From the NCBI GenBank assembly GCA_965215055.1, contig OZ244046.1, positions 806,001 through 870,000 of the forward strand: a DNA stretch of 64,000 nt, written 5' to 3'. Below are positions 7,657 to 15,806 of this stretch, one piece after another (position 1 is the first letter of the stretch; every line of letters starts with the position of its first letter). The notes under the pieces were generated by a model, which did not search any database, was not told the origin of the DNA, and was given only the letters and a program-made list of their open reading frames with translations. The DNA is from G965215055 sp965215055. Its GTDB lineage: Bacteria > Pseudomonadota > Gammaproteobacteria > UBA4575. A program made the position numbers and the translations under genes.

Positions 7657-9123
7657 CTATATCATCGACCGGGCAAGTGCAGCAGCCTTTACCATGGCAT
7701 TGGCCTTATTTTTCGTTTCTTGCCATTCATTTTCTGCCACGGAGTCATACACAATGCCTGCACCGGCCTGTATATAGAGCTTCTGATCCTTGATGACCGC
7801 CGTACGAATGGCAATGGCGGTGTCCATATTGCCATCCCAGGAAATATAACCCACCGCACCGGAATATATACCTCTTTTTACAGGCTCAAACTCATCGATG
7901 ATTTCCATCGCCCGTATCTTGGGTGCACCGCTTACCGTACCGGCGGGGAACGCTGCCTTGATCACATCGATTGCATCGAGAGGCCTTCTAATACGGCCGA
8001 CGACGTTCGAGACAATGTGCATCACGTGAGAGTAACGCTCAATGATCATCTTGGCAGTCAGCCTGACGCTGCCGATTTCGGCCACACGGCCTACGTCATT
8101 GCGTCCAAGATCTATCAGCATCAGGTGTTCAGCCAGCTCCTTGGAATCCTGTAAAAGCTCCCGCTCCAGCGCCAAGTCGTGAACTTCATCCTTCCCTCTT
8201 GGGCGCGTTCCTGCAATCGGCCTCACCGTAATCTCACCATCCTCCAGTTGCACCAGGATTTCCGGAGACGATCCGACGATATAAAAATCCCCCATATTCA
8301 TGTAGTACATGTATGGAGATGGGTTCAAACTGCGGAGGCTGCGATACAGGTTAATCGGAGGCTGCGTAAAGTCAGTGCTTTGTCTTTGCGAAAGCACCAC
8401 CTGCATGACGTCGCCTGCGCGAATATAGTCGCGCACCCGATTTACAGCCTGCTTGAAGTCACGCTTGGAAAATTCCGGCATAAAATTGGGCGGAGGGCCG
8501 CCCGACTGTCGCGGGACCAGATCAGGCACCGGCTGCTGCAAAAACTGCACGAGCTCATCAAGCCTTTGTTCGCCCTTTCGAAACGCCTGCTGGTCATTCG
8601 GGTCTACGTGCACTATCAGGAAAATCCTGCTGCTCAAGTTATCAAACACTACCAACTCCTTCGACACCAGCAGGAAAATATCCGGTGTCTGCAAGGCGTC
8701 CTGTTTATCTCCTCCTGCTGCTAAACGAGGCTCGATATATCGAACAGTCTCATAGCCAAAATAACCAACCAGGCCGCCCGTAAAGCGCGGCAGTTCGGGC
8801 ATGTCAAACACACGAAATGTATGCAGAAATTCCCTTATCCACGTAAGCGGATTTTCCGTTTCAAATTTGACCGTATCCGTATCCCTTTCATGTATGACCT
8901 TGTTACCAAATACCTTGATACGTTCAACGCAAGACAAGCCAATGAAAGAGTAGCGCCCCCACCTCTCGCCGCCTTGAAGTGACTCGAACAGATAGCTGTA
9001 AGGTTTATGTGCAAGCTTCAGATAAGCACTCAAAGGCGTATCAAGATCTGCCAGCACCTCTCGCAGCATCGGGATATAGGTATACCCCTGGTCTTTCATA
9101 GCAGTAAAATCGGCAGGATTCAC
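7657..9123 (-). CDS. trpE: Anthranilate synthase component I
   Basis: The enzyme converts chorismate and ammonia to anthranilate. It has the N-terminal regulatory domain with the LLESL-like stretch YSYLFESLQGGERWGRYSF, followed by the chorismate-binding domain (VMQVVLSQRQ, IAGTRPRGKDEVHDLALERELLQD, DLGRNDVGRV, TVSGAPKIRAMEIIDE). The GTG at 9123 is chosen because it gives the family N-terminus (VNPADFTAMKDQGYTYIP) and follows GGAGG by four bases; a TTG seven codons upstream overlaps the rpe stop. No gph lies between rpe and trpE, unlike in many relatives. Confidence 0.95.
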   Translation of the reverse strand: MNPADFTAMKDQGYTYIPMLREVLADLDTPLSAYLKLAHKPYSYLFESLQGGERWGRYSFIGLSCVERIKVFGNKVIHERDTDTVKFETENPLTWIREFLHTFRVFDMPELPRFTGGLVGYFGYETVRYIEPRLAAGGDKQDALQTPDIFLLVSKELVVFDNLSSRIFLIVHVDPNDQQAFRKGEQRLDELVQFLQQPVPDLVPRQSGGPPPNFMPEFSKRDFKQAVNRVRDYIRAGDVMQVVLSQRQSTDFTQPPINLYRSLRSLNPSPYMYYMNMGDFYIVGSSPEILVQLEDGEITVRPIAGTRPRGKDEVHDLALERELLQDSKELAEHLMLIDLGRNDVGRVAEIGSVRLTAKMIIERYSHVMHIVSNVVGRIRRPLDAIDVIKAAFPAGTVSGAPKIRAMEIIDEFEPVKRGIYSGAVGYISWDGNMDTAIAIRTAVIKDQKLYIQAGAGIVYDSVAENEWQETKNKANAMVKAAALARSMI

Positions 9124-9140
9124 ACCACCTCCGCATACTA

Positions 9141-9824
9141 TCAAGAGGTGGTCGAACGAGCGTCGGCAAGCTGTTGACGCATTTTTGCAATCACGGTTGT
9201 GTAGTCCTGAGTATCAAATATCGCCGAGCCAGCCACAAAAGTATCGGCACCAGCTGATTTGATCCGCGCGATATTATCCACCTTGACGCCGCCGTCAACT
9301 TCCAAACGTATCGGCAAACTAGATTGATCAATCAGCTTTCGCGCCATTTCAAGCTTGCCCAAAACCGCCGGAATGAATTTTTGACCACCAAAACCCGGAT
9401 TGACAGACATGAGCAATATCATATCTATCTTATCCATCACATACTCAAGCTGGTCAAGAGGCGTAGCGGGATTGAATACCAAGCCTGCCTTACACCCTCT
9501 CTCATGAATCAATTGCAAGCTGCGGTCAACATGCTGCGAAGCCTCGGGATGAAACGTGATGTAACTTGCGCCCGCTGCCGCAAAGTCGGCAATCAGTTCA
9601 TCGACGGGTTTAACCATCAGGTGCACGTCAATGGGAGCTTGTATCCCGTAGTCCCTCAGGGCCTTGCAGATTACTGGCCCGAACGTCAGATTCGGGACAT
9701 AGTGATTATCCATTACGTCGAAGTGAATGATATCCGCTCCAGCGTCCAGCACCGCGTTCACCTCTTCCCCCAGGCGTGCAAAATCGGCTGACAATATCGA
9801 AGGGGCAATCCAATCCGCTAACAT
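9141..9824 (-). CDS. rpe: Ribulose-phosphate 3-epimerase
   Basis: A 227-residue TIM barrel that interconverts ribulose 5-phosphate and xylulose 5-phosphate in the pentose phosphate pathway or Calvin cycle. Conserved features are WIAPSILSADFARLG, HFDVMDNHYVPNLTFGP, DVHLMVKPV, MSVNPGFGGQKFIP and LEVDGGV. It is the first gene of the rpe-trpEGDC run, and its position ahead of the trp genes is common in gammaproteobacteria. Confidence 0.96.
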   Translation of the reverse strand: MLADWIAPSILSADFARLGEEVNAVLDAGADIIHFDVMDNHYVPNLTFGPVICKALRDYGIQAPIDVHLMVKPVDELIADFAAAGASYITFHPEASQHVDRSLQLIHERGCKAGLVFNPATPLDQLEYVMDKIDMILLMSVNPGFGGQKFIPAVLGKLEMARKLIDQSSLPIRLEVDGGVKVDNIARIKSAGADTFVAGSAIFDTQDYTTVIAKMRQQLADARSTTS

Positions 9825-9944
9825 GGTTTATCCAAATCTGTTAGTGAGTGCCGCACTGTAACCCATAGCTATATAATTTTCAGCCAAGTTTCAGTAGAAT
9901 TGTCCTATGCTCACTGATAGCTCCTAACAGAACGAGGGCGCGCG

Positions 9945-10430
9945 ATGATGGACCTACAACCTTATTACATGCCAGCCGCTGTAGCGGGCCACTTGCTTGC
10001 TGCCGTGATCTGGGTAGGCGGCATGTTCTTCGCCTTCATGGCATTACGTCCAGCGGCGGCAAAACTGTTTGACACGCCACAACGACTCCAGTTATGGCGC
10101 AAGGCGCTCGTCAATTTCTTTTTCTGGGTATGGCTTTGCATCATCACCCTGCTGGGGACAGGCTACTGGCTCATCTTTGAATACCGTGGTGGTATGGCGA
10201 ACGTCGGCTGGCACGTGCATATTATGCAAGTGATAGGCATCATAATGATCTTGATATTTCTGCATATATTTTTCGCGCCCTTTGCACGCCTGCGTAAAGC
10301 GGTAAAGCGGGAAGACTTTGAAATTGCAAATGAAAGCTTCAAACAAATGCGGAAATTTATCGGCATCAACCTGACACTGGGAATCATCGTGGTGCTTGTT
10401 ATGGGCGGGCTACGTCACCTGGCAATGTAA
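9945..10430 (+). CDS. CopD-family integral membrane protein
   Basis: A 161-residue protein with four predicted membrane helices. The first contains GHLLAAVIWVGGMFFAFMALRP, the usual start of CopD/DUF2269-like domains; conserved histidines lie in helices 1 and 3 (GWHVHIMQ). CopD proteins are linked to copper import or resistance, and small relatives near cytochromes may bind heme. The function is not established from the sequence. It is divergent from rpe and convergent with a small membrane protein and cytochrome c genes. Confidence 0.7.
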   Translation: MMDLQPYYMPAAVAGHLLAAVIWVGGMFFAFMALRPAAAKLFDTPQRLQLWRKALVNFFFWVWLCIITLLGTGYWLIFEYRGGMANVGWHVHIMQVIGIIMILIFLHIFFAPFARLRKAVKREDFEIANESFKQMRKFIGINLTLGIIVVLVMGGLRHLAM

Positions 10431-10445
10431 GCCCATTTATTCACT

Positions 10446-10583
10446 TCACGAAGGATTATCGTCTTTGCGTTGGCGGCTGGAATCAAAATAGTCGCTAAGG
10501 ATAAAACCGACGGCGAACACGACAAGCATGAACAAATTTATGATGAACCAGGGTATTGTGAACAGCTCTAGCAGAAAACTCAT
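10446..10583 (-). CDS. Small single-pass membrane protein (45 residues)
   Basis: An ATG at 10583 opens a 45-codon frame ending in TGA: a hydrophobic helix (FTIPWFIINLFMLVVFAVGF) followed by a polar tail with DSSRQRKDDNPS. The composition looks like a genuine small inner-membrane protein and it fills an otherwise empty gap. It is on the same strand as, and 63 bases downstream of, the cytochrome c gene. I do not recognise the family. Confidence 0.5.
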   Translation of the reverse strand: MSFLLELFTIPWFIINLFMLVVFAVGFILSDYFDSSRQRKDDNPS

Positions 10584-10646
10584 CGCTTCATCCTCTCAGA
10601 CCACTTGACGTTATCGTGCACGTCGCACCGCATTGCAACCGTCCGT

Positions 10647-10958
10647 TCATTTACAACCCAACGAAGCATAGTACGCCGCAAGATTCGCAATATCTTCATC
10701 CGACAGGCTCGATACCATGGGCGCCATCTGCGGGCTCTTCCTGGTACCGTCTCTGAATGCGGTAATCTGCGCTACCAAGTACTCTTCCTTCTGGCCAGCC
10801 AAGTTCGGAAAGGCCCCTACTGGACTGATTCCTGTCCCCCCATGACACGCCGCACAAATAATAGCCTTGGACTTACCGGCTTGCACGTCACCCGCATGAG
10901 CCACTATCGCAAAAAGCCATAAAACAGATAAAATCAGTACCCTTCCCACATATTTCAT
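10647..10958 (-). CDS. Periplasmic class I cytochrome c (c553/c4-like, single heme)
   Basis: A 103-residue precursor: signal peptide (about residues 1-22, ending AHAG), one heme-binding site Cys35-Ala-Ala-Cys38-His39, and a distal Met in the stretch KSPQMAPMVSSLSDEDIANLAAYYASL. The pattern (GISPVGAFPNLAGQKEEYLVAQITAFRDGTR) is that of the cytochrome c4/c553 domain. It is likely a soluble electron carrier to a terminal oxidase or another periplasmic acceptor. Confidence 0.88.
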   Translation of the reverse strand: MKYVGRVLILSVLWLFAIVAHAGDVQAGKSKAIICAACHGGTGISPVGAFPNLAGQKEEYLVAQITAFRDGTRKSPQMAPMVSSLSDEDIANLAAYYASLGCK

Positions 10959-11174
10959 TTATTACTCCAATTACTGTAAGGCTGAAGAGATGCGCTTCCC
11001 TTTATCCCATCATCAGCAAAATCAAGCGGAAAACCTTGAATTATGAGAGGTATTATACAAAATAATTCAGGCAAGAGTTTATGCTGGCCCATAGTCAGGG
11101 GAAGGTTATGAGTACGTGTAACGTTATAAAGAATATTCGCATTGTCATGCTCAAGCTTTGACAACATTGAGAAG

Positions 11175-12281
11175 ATGACGAATCAGGACGACCCCCTGGT
11201 ACGATTTGCCGGGGTACAAAAGAGTTACGACGGCGAGACGCTGATAGTCAAAGACTTCAACCTGGATATTGCCCGCGGCGAATTTCTGACCATGCTTGGC
11301 CCCTCCGGGTCAGGCAAAAGTACCTGCCTGATGATGCTGGCCGGCTTTGAACCTGCGACGGAAGGCGAGATCATGCTGGATGGAAAACTGATCAACAACG
11401 TAGCACCGCACAAGCGCGACATCGGCATGGTTTTTCAGAATTATGCCCTGTTTCCTCACATGACGGTAGCCGAAAACTTGGCCTTTCCTCTCCAGGTGCG
11501 CTCCATGGGCAAGACGGAAATTGAAGAGCGCGTCAACCGGGGGCTTGACATGGTGCAACTGAGCGGCTTCGGTCAGCGGCGTCCGGGACAGTTGTCAGGC
11601 GGTCAGCAGCAGCGGGTAGCAGTGGCGCGCGCCCTGGTATTCGGTCCGAAACTCGTATTGATGGATGAACCCCTGGGCGCTCTTGACAAGAAGCTACGCG
11701 AACAAATGCAATATGAGATCAAGCACATCCATGAAAACCTGGGAGTGACCGTGGTATATGTAACGCACGATCAGTCAGAGGCACTGGCCATGTCCGATCG
11801 TATCGTGGTCTTTAACGACGGCATCGTACAGCAACTGGCGACACCAGATGAACTCTATGAATATCCTGCAAATGCCTTTGTCGCAGGTTTTATTGGCGAA
11901 AATAATCGCCTGTACGGCACCGTCCACTCCATCGACGGGAAATATTGCACAGTGACAATTGCCGAACACATTTCGCTTACAGCACTGTGCATCAACGTAT
12001 CCGAAGCAGGTGAAAAAACCACGCTGTCGCTACGCCCGGAGAGAGTTGCCATCAACCCTGCTGAAGATACGGGACATGACACCAGACTACCTGCAAGAGT
12101 GGAAGAAACCATGTATCTCGGTGATCATATCCGTATCCGATTATCCGTCGCCGGAAACGAAGATTTCATTGTCAAAGTTGCCAATTGCGAGCATGAGGAT
12201 CTTCCAGGCATTGGCAAAACTGTTACACTTGGCTGGAAATGCGACGACTGCCGCGCCCTGGATTACAACCCAGGTGCCTGA
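11175..12281 (+). CDS. potA: ABC transporter ATP-binding protein, spermidine/putrescine (PotA) type
   Basis: The ATPase of a polyamine-type importer. It has Walker A GPSGSGKST, Q-loop MVFQNYALFPHMTV, signature LSGGQQQRVAVARAL, Walker B LVLMDEPLGALD and H-loop VTHDQSEALAM, followed by a C-terminal TOBE domain (about 270-360). The ATG at 11175 gives MTNQDDPLVRF; the frame is open 11 codons further up. It is the first of four genes (ATPase, binding protein, two permeases) on one strand. Whether the cargo is a polyamine or another cationic/amino compound is not shown. Confidence 0.9.
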   Translation: MTNQDDPLVRFAGVQKSYDGETLIVKDFNLDIARGEFLTMLGPSGSGKSTCLMMLAGFEPATEGEIMLDGKLINNVAPHKRDIGMVFQNYALFPHMTVAENLAFPLQVRSMGKTEIEERVNRGLDMVQLSGFGQRRPGQLSGGQQQRVAVARALVFGPKLVLMDEPLGALDKKLREQMQYEIKHIHENLGVTVVYVTHDQSEALAMSDRIVVFNDGIVQQLATPDELYEYPANAFVAGFIGENNRLYGTVHSIDGKYCTVTIAEHISLTALCINVSEAGEKTTLSLRPERVAINPAEDTGHDTRLPARVEETMYLGDHIRIRLSVAGNEDFIVKVANCEHEDLPGIGKTVTLGWKCDDCRALDYNPGA

Positions 12282-12343
12282 CACCAATCGACAGACTTGC
12301 AAACTATAAAACTTTTTGTGGAATGACAATGGAGAGTATTGTT

Positions 12344-13483
12344 ATGGCGCTCAAATCAAAAAACCGCTTTTACTTCACTGCGAAGGAAGGTGCGTCAACC
12401 TTGGCCGGCATAGCCTTGATAGTGGCGGCCTTCGGTCTGTCCACGCCAGTGCACGCCGATGCGACGGAACTGGTCGTGGTTTCGTGGGGTGGTGCCTATT
12501 CGGCTGCTCAGCAAAAAGCCTTTCACGACCCCTACATGGCTATAAATCCGAACATAAAGATTATCAACGACGATTCCGGCACAGAGTCCCTGGCCAAGTT
12601 ACGTGCGCAACAGGAAACCGGCAACATAGGCTGGGACCTGATTGACGTGGATGCGACGGATGCAGTACGTATGTGTGATGAGGGCCTGGTGGAAATAATT
12701 GACCCGGACAAGGACTTGGCCATGGCACCCGATGGAACGACAGCGTCGGAAGATTTCGGGAATTTTCTGGTGTCGGAATGCGTTTTCCCAAACGTCGTCT
12801 ATGCGACGACCCTCGCCTATCGTACCGATCTGGTCAAGCAGGCACCAACCAGCATGTGCGACATGTTTGACCTGGAAAATATTCCAGGTAAACGAGCGCT
12901 TGAAAAGCAGCCTATAAACAACTTTGAATGGGCACTATTATGCGACGGTGTACCCTCCGAAGAGATCTACGACGTGCTTTCTACGAGTGAGGGAGTTGAG
13001 CGGGCGCTTGCCAAGCTCGACACCATCAAGAATGAAGTAATCTGGTGGACGACAGGGGCACAAACGCCACAGTTACTCGCAGACGGCGAGATAGTGTTAG
13101 GCTCGGGCTGGAATGGTCGTCTATTCTCGCTCATCGAAGAGGAAAACCAACCCGTTGCCATGCTGTGGGATTGGCAGGTGCTTGATTCCGGGGGTTGGGT
13201 CATTCCGAAAGGCACGCAGCATCTGGAAAAAGTCAAGAAGTACGTCAAGTGGGCTACGGATACACAGCGCCTCGCCGATTTGACCAAGTATATATCTTAT
13301 GGCCCGACGCGTACGTCCTCGTTGCCCCTGGTCGGCAAACACGCGGATCTCGATATTGACATGTTGCCGCACATGCCAACTTATCCGGATAACGCCAAAC
13401 GTTTCCTCTTATACAACTACGAGTGGTGGGCTGATCACCGCGACGAACTGGATCAGCGTTTTCAGGCCTGGCTAATTAAGTAG
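12344..13483 (+). CDS. Periplasmic substrate-binding protein of the polyamine-type ABC importer
   Basis: An extracellular solute-binding protein of the PotD/PotF superfamily, with a signal peptide ending near VHADA and the lobe-1 motif ELVVVSWGGAYSAAQQKAF. The ATG at 12344 is preferred because GGAGAG lies seven bases upstream; two earlier in-frame starts exist. The aromatic residues of the polyamine pocket cannot be assigned with confidence. It sits between the ATPase and the two permease genes, and its ligand is unknown. Confidence 0.85.
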   Translation: MALKSKNRFYFTAKEGASTLAGIALIVAAFGLSTPVHADATELVVVSWGGAYSAAQQKAFHDPYMAINPNIKIINDDSGTESLAKLRAQQETGNIGWDLIDVDATDAVRMCDEGLVEIIDPDKDLAMAPDGTTASEDFGNFLVSECVFPNVVYATTLAYRTDLVKQAPTSMCDMFDLENIPGKRALEKQPINNFEWALLCDGVPSEEIYDVLSTSEGVERALAKLDTIKNEVIWWTTGAQTPQLLADGEIVLGSGWNGRLFSLIEEENQPVAMLWDWQVLDSGGWVIPKGTQHLEKVKKYVKWATDTQRLADLTKYISYGPTRTSSLPLVGKHADLDIDMLPHMPTYPDNAKRFLLYNYEWWADHRDELDQRFQAWLIK

Positions 13484-13523
13484 AGGTCAACAGAGTACTC
13501 CGAGAACTGTGTGAAATGTAAAA

Positions 13524-14801
13524 GTGGACGCTGTTTCCGCTAAAAGCGAAGAAGTCCTGAAAAAAGGCGGTACTTCGTTAAAAACCAGCCTGCAGCGTTC
13601 CCGTTTCATATCAAAGGTGCGTGCACTATCTCTGGTGCTGCCGCTATTGCTGTTTGTCGTCGTTACTTTCGTCTTGCCCATCACCACGATACTGGCACGC
13701 AGTATTGACAATCGTATTGTTCCGAATACCCTGCCGAAAACAGCCGCCGCTCTTCAGAATTGGGATGAAAGCAACGGCCAACTGCCTCCCGAAGCCGTTT
13801 ACAAGGCATTCATCGACGACATGAAGACTGCCGTCAAACAACGCACCCATACCAAGCTCGGGCGACGGCTGAATTACGAGCAACCAGGTATGTCCAGCGT
13901 GTTTCGCTCCTCCGGTCGCAAGATAAAAAGGTTGAAATCCGGACAAGTAACCTCTTTCCGGGAAGAGTTGATCAAAATCAACAAGACGTGGGGGGATATA
14001 GAGACTTGGCAAACCATCAAGCGACTTTCCGGCCGTTATACGGACAGTTACCTGCTGACAGCGCTGGACATGAAGCGTGCACCAAGCGGCGATATCGAGA
14101 CAGTTTCAACAGATAAAAGTATTTACATTCAGCTCTTCAAACGAACCCTGATCATGAGCTTGTCGATCACGCTGATAACACTTGTACTGGGCTTTCCAAT
14201 CGCGTATCTCATTACCAGCCTGCCGCAACACTACAGCAACCCGCTGTTGATTCTGGTGTTGCTGCCGTTCTGGACTTCGCTGCTGGTGCGTACCACCTCA
14301 TGGATCGTGCTGTTGCAACGTGAGGGAGTCATCAACAGTATCCTGGTCGGCACGGGATTGATCGCAGAAGAAAATCGGCTCACCATGATCTATAACGCCA
14401 CGGGCACCATGATCGCCATGGTACATATCCTGCTACCCTTCATGGTATTACCGCTGTACAGCGTGATGAAAACCATACCAGCCGACTATATGCGGGCAGC
14501 ACAATCGCTGGGGGCGTCAAGGTTGCGTGCCTTCTGGAAAGTTTACTTCCCCAATACCATACCCGGCGTCGGTGCAGGCGTGATCCTGGTCTTTATCCTC
14601 GCCATCGGTTACTACATCACACCGGAACTGGTCGGCGGCAGTTCGGGCACCTTTATTTCCAATCGCATCGCCTTTCACATTTCATCGAGCTTAAACTGGG
14701 GGCTTGCTGCCGCGCTTGGAACGATGCTGCTTATCCTGGTACTGCTGCTGTACCTGCTGTACGACAGAATAATCGGCATAGACAACATAAGAATGAGCTA
14801 G
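13524..14801 (+). CDS. ABC transporter permease, PotB-like, with large N-terminal periplasmic domain
   Basis: A 425-residue inner-membrane permease. After a first helix (about 33-58) there is a long hydrophilic segment (about 60-205, probably periplasmic), then five helices carrying the binding-protein-dependent permease signature (SLGASRLRAFWKVYFPNTIPGVGAG, the EAA loop). The start is a GTG at 13524. The extra loop makes it longer than typical PotB (about 280), a feature of a subset of these transporters. It ends two bases before the second permease gene. Confidence 0.87.
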   Translation: MDAVSAKSEEVLKKGGTSLKTSLQRSRFISKVRALSLVLPLLLFVVVTFVLPITTILARSIDNRIVPNTLPKTAAALQNWDESNGQLPPEAVYKAFIDDMKTAVKQRTHTKLGRRLNYEQPGMSSVFRSSGRKIKRLKSGQVTSFREELIKINKTWGDIETWQTIKRLSGRYTDSYLLTALDMKRAPSGDIETVSTDKSIYIQLFKRTLIMSLSITLITLVLGFPIAYLITSLPQHYSNPLLILVLLPFWTSLLVRTTSWIVLLQREGVINSILVGTGLIAEENRLTMIYNATGTMIAMVHILLPFMVLPLYSVMKTIPADYMRAAQSLGASRLRAFWKVYFPNTIPGVGAGVILVFILAIGYYITPELVGGSSGTFISNRIAFHISSSLNWGLAAALGTMLLILVLLLYLLYDRIIGIDNIRMS

Positions 14802-14803
14802 GC

Positions 14804-15694
14804 ATGGCAACTCTTATACCCTCTGCCAGGAAGCGCGCACGATATTATTCCAGTGATTCACTCTATTGCAGAAAGGGATATGCGACTACCGGCGAGATCG
14901 CATGGCATTATCTCTTCCGCATCCTGTGCACGGCCATTTTCCTGTTCCTGGTTCTCCCCATCCTGGTGATTGTGCCGCTTTCCTTCAACGAGTTGCCGTT
15001 TTTTACCTTCACACCGGAGATGCTGCGGCTGGACCCGGCCGGTTATTCCATGCAGTGGTATGAAGATTTTTTTACCAATTCGAACTGGCAAAGCGCAGTT
15101 AAAAACAGCATCATTATTGCGGTGTTCGCCACCGCTATCTCGACCGTGCTGGGAACACTGGCGGCACTCGGCCTTTCTCATCCTGCCATGCCATTTCGCT
15201 CATCCATCATGGCACTGCTGATCTCACCGATGATCGTGCCGCTTATCATCTCGGCCACCGGCATGTATTTCTTTTATTCCAGCATCGGTTTGCAGGCAAC
15301 CTTTACCGGGGTGGTACTGGCGCATGCGGTGCTGGGTACACCGTTCGTAGTGATAACGGTTACGGCGACGATGGCCGGCTTTGATCGTACCCTCATACGC
15401 GCCGGCCTGAACCTGGGCGCCTCACCACTTCACGTATTACGCAAAATTATCGTACCACTCACCTTGCCTGGCGTAATTTCGGGGGCATTATTCGCCTTTA
15501 TCACCTCATTCGACGAGGTGGTGGTAGTGCTTTTTGTCGGCTCATACAAGCAGAGAACGATTCCCTGGCAGATGTTCTCCGGCATTCGCGAGCAAATCAG
15601 TCCCACCATCCTTGCCGTGGCAACCCTGCTCATCGTCTGGTCAGTTTTGCTGTTAGTAACGCTGGAATGGCTGCGGCGGCGCAATGAACGATAA
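14804..15694 (+). CDS. ABC transporter permease, PotC-like
   Basis: A 296-residue permease with six predicted helices and the EAA-loop signature RAGLNLGASPLHVLRKIIVPLTLPGVISGAL. It pairs with the preceding permease to form the membrane channel. The start codon follows the upstream stop by two bases, so translation is probably coupled. The N-terminal segment of about 40 residues (many Arg, Ser, Tyr) is cytoplasmic and longer than in PotC. Confidence 0.88.
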   Translation: MATLIPSARKRARYYSSDSLYCRKGYATTGEIAWHYLFRILCTAIFLFLVLPILVIVPLSFNELPFFTFTPEMLRLDPAGYSMQWYEDFFTNSNWQSAVKNSIIIAVFATAISTVLGTLAALGLSHPAMPFRSSIMALLISPMIVPLIISATGMYFFYSSIGLQATFTGVVLAHAVLGTPFVVITVTATMAGFDRTLIRAGLNLGASPLHVLRKIIVPLTLPGVISGALFAFITSFDEVVVVLFVGSYKQRTIPWQMFSGIREQISPTILAVATLLIVWSVLLLVTLEWLRRRNER

Positions 15695-15806
15695 TTCGGG
15701 AGTCCATTCCTGCAGATGAAATCGGCTTAATTTTTTTGCATAGCTTGCATAAATTAACTACTATCGACTACCATAGTTTGCGAACTTGATGAAGGGAGGT
15801 ACACCA

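Noticed and set aside
9825..9944. trp attenuator or leader peptide
   Set aside because: The trp genes follow rpe closely, and no run of Trp codons with stem-loops is visible upstream of rpe or between rpe and trpE.
10955..11167. 70-codon minus-strand open frame upstream of the ABC transporter
   Set aside because: No recognisable domain or ribosome site; its composition looks like intergenic DNA.
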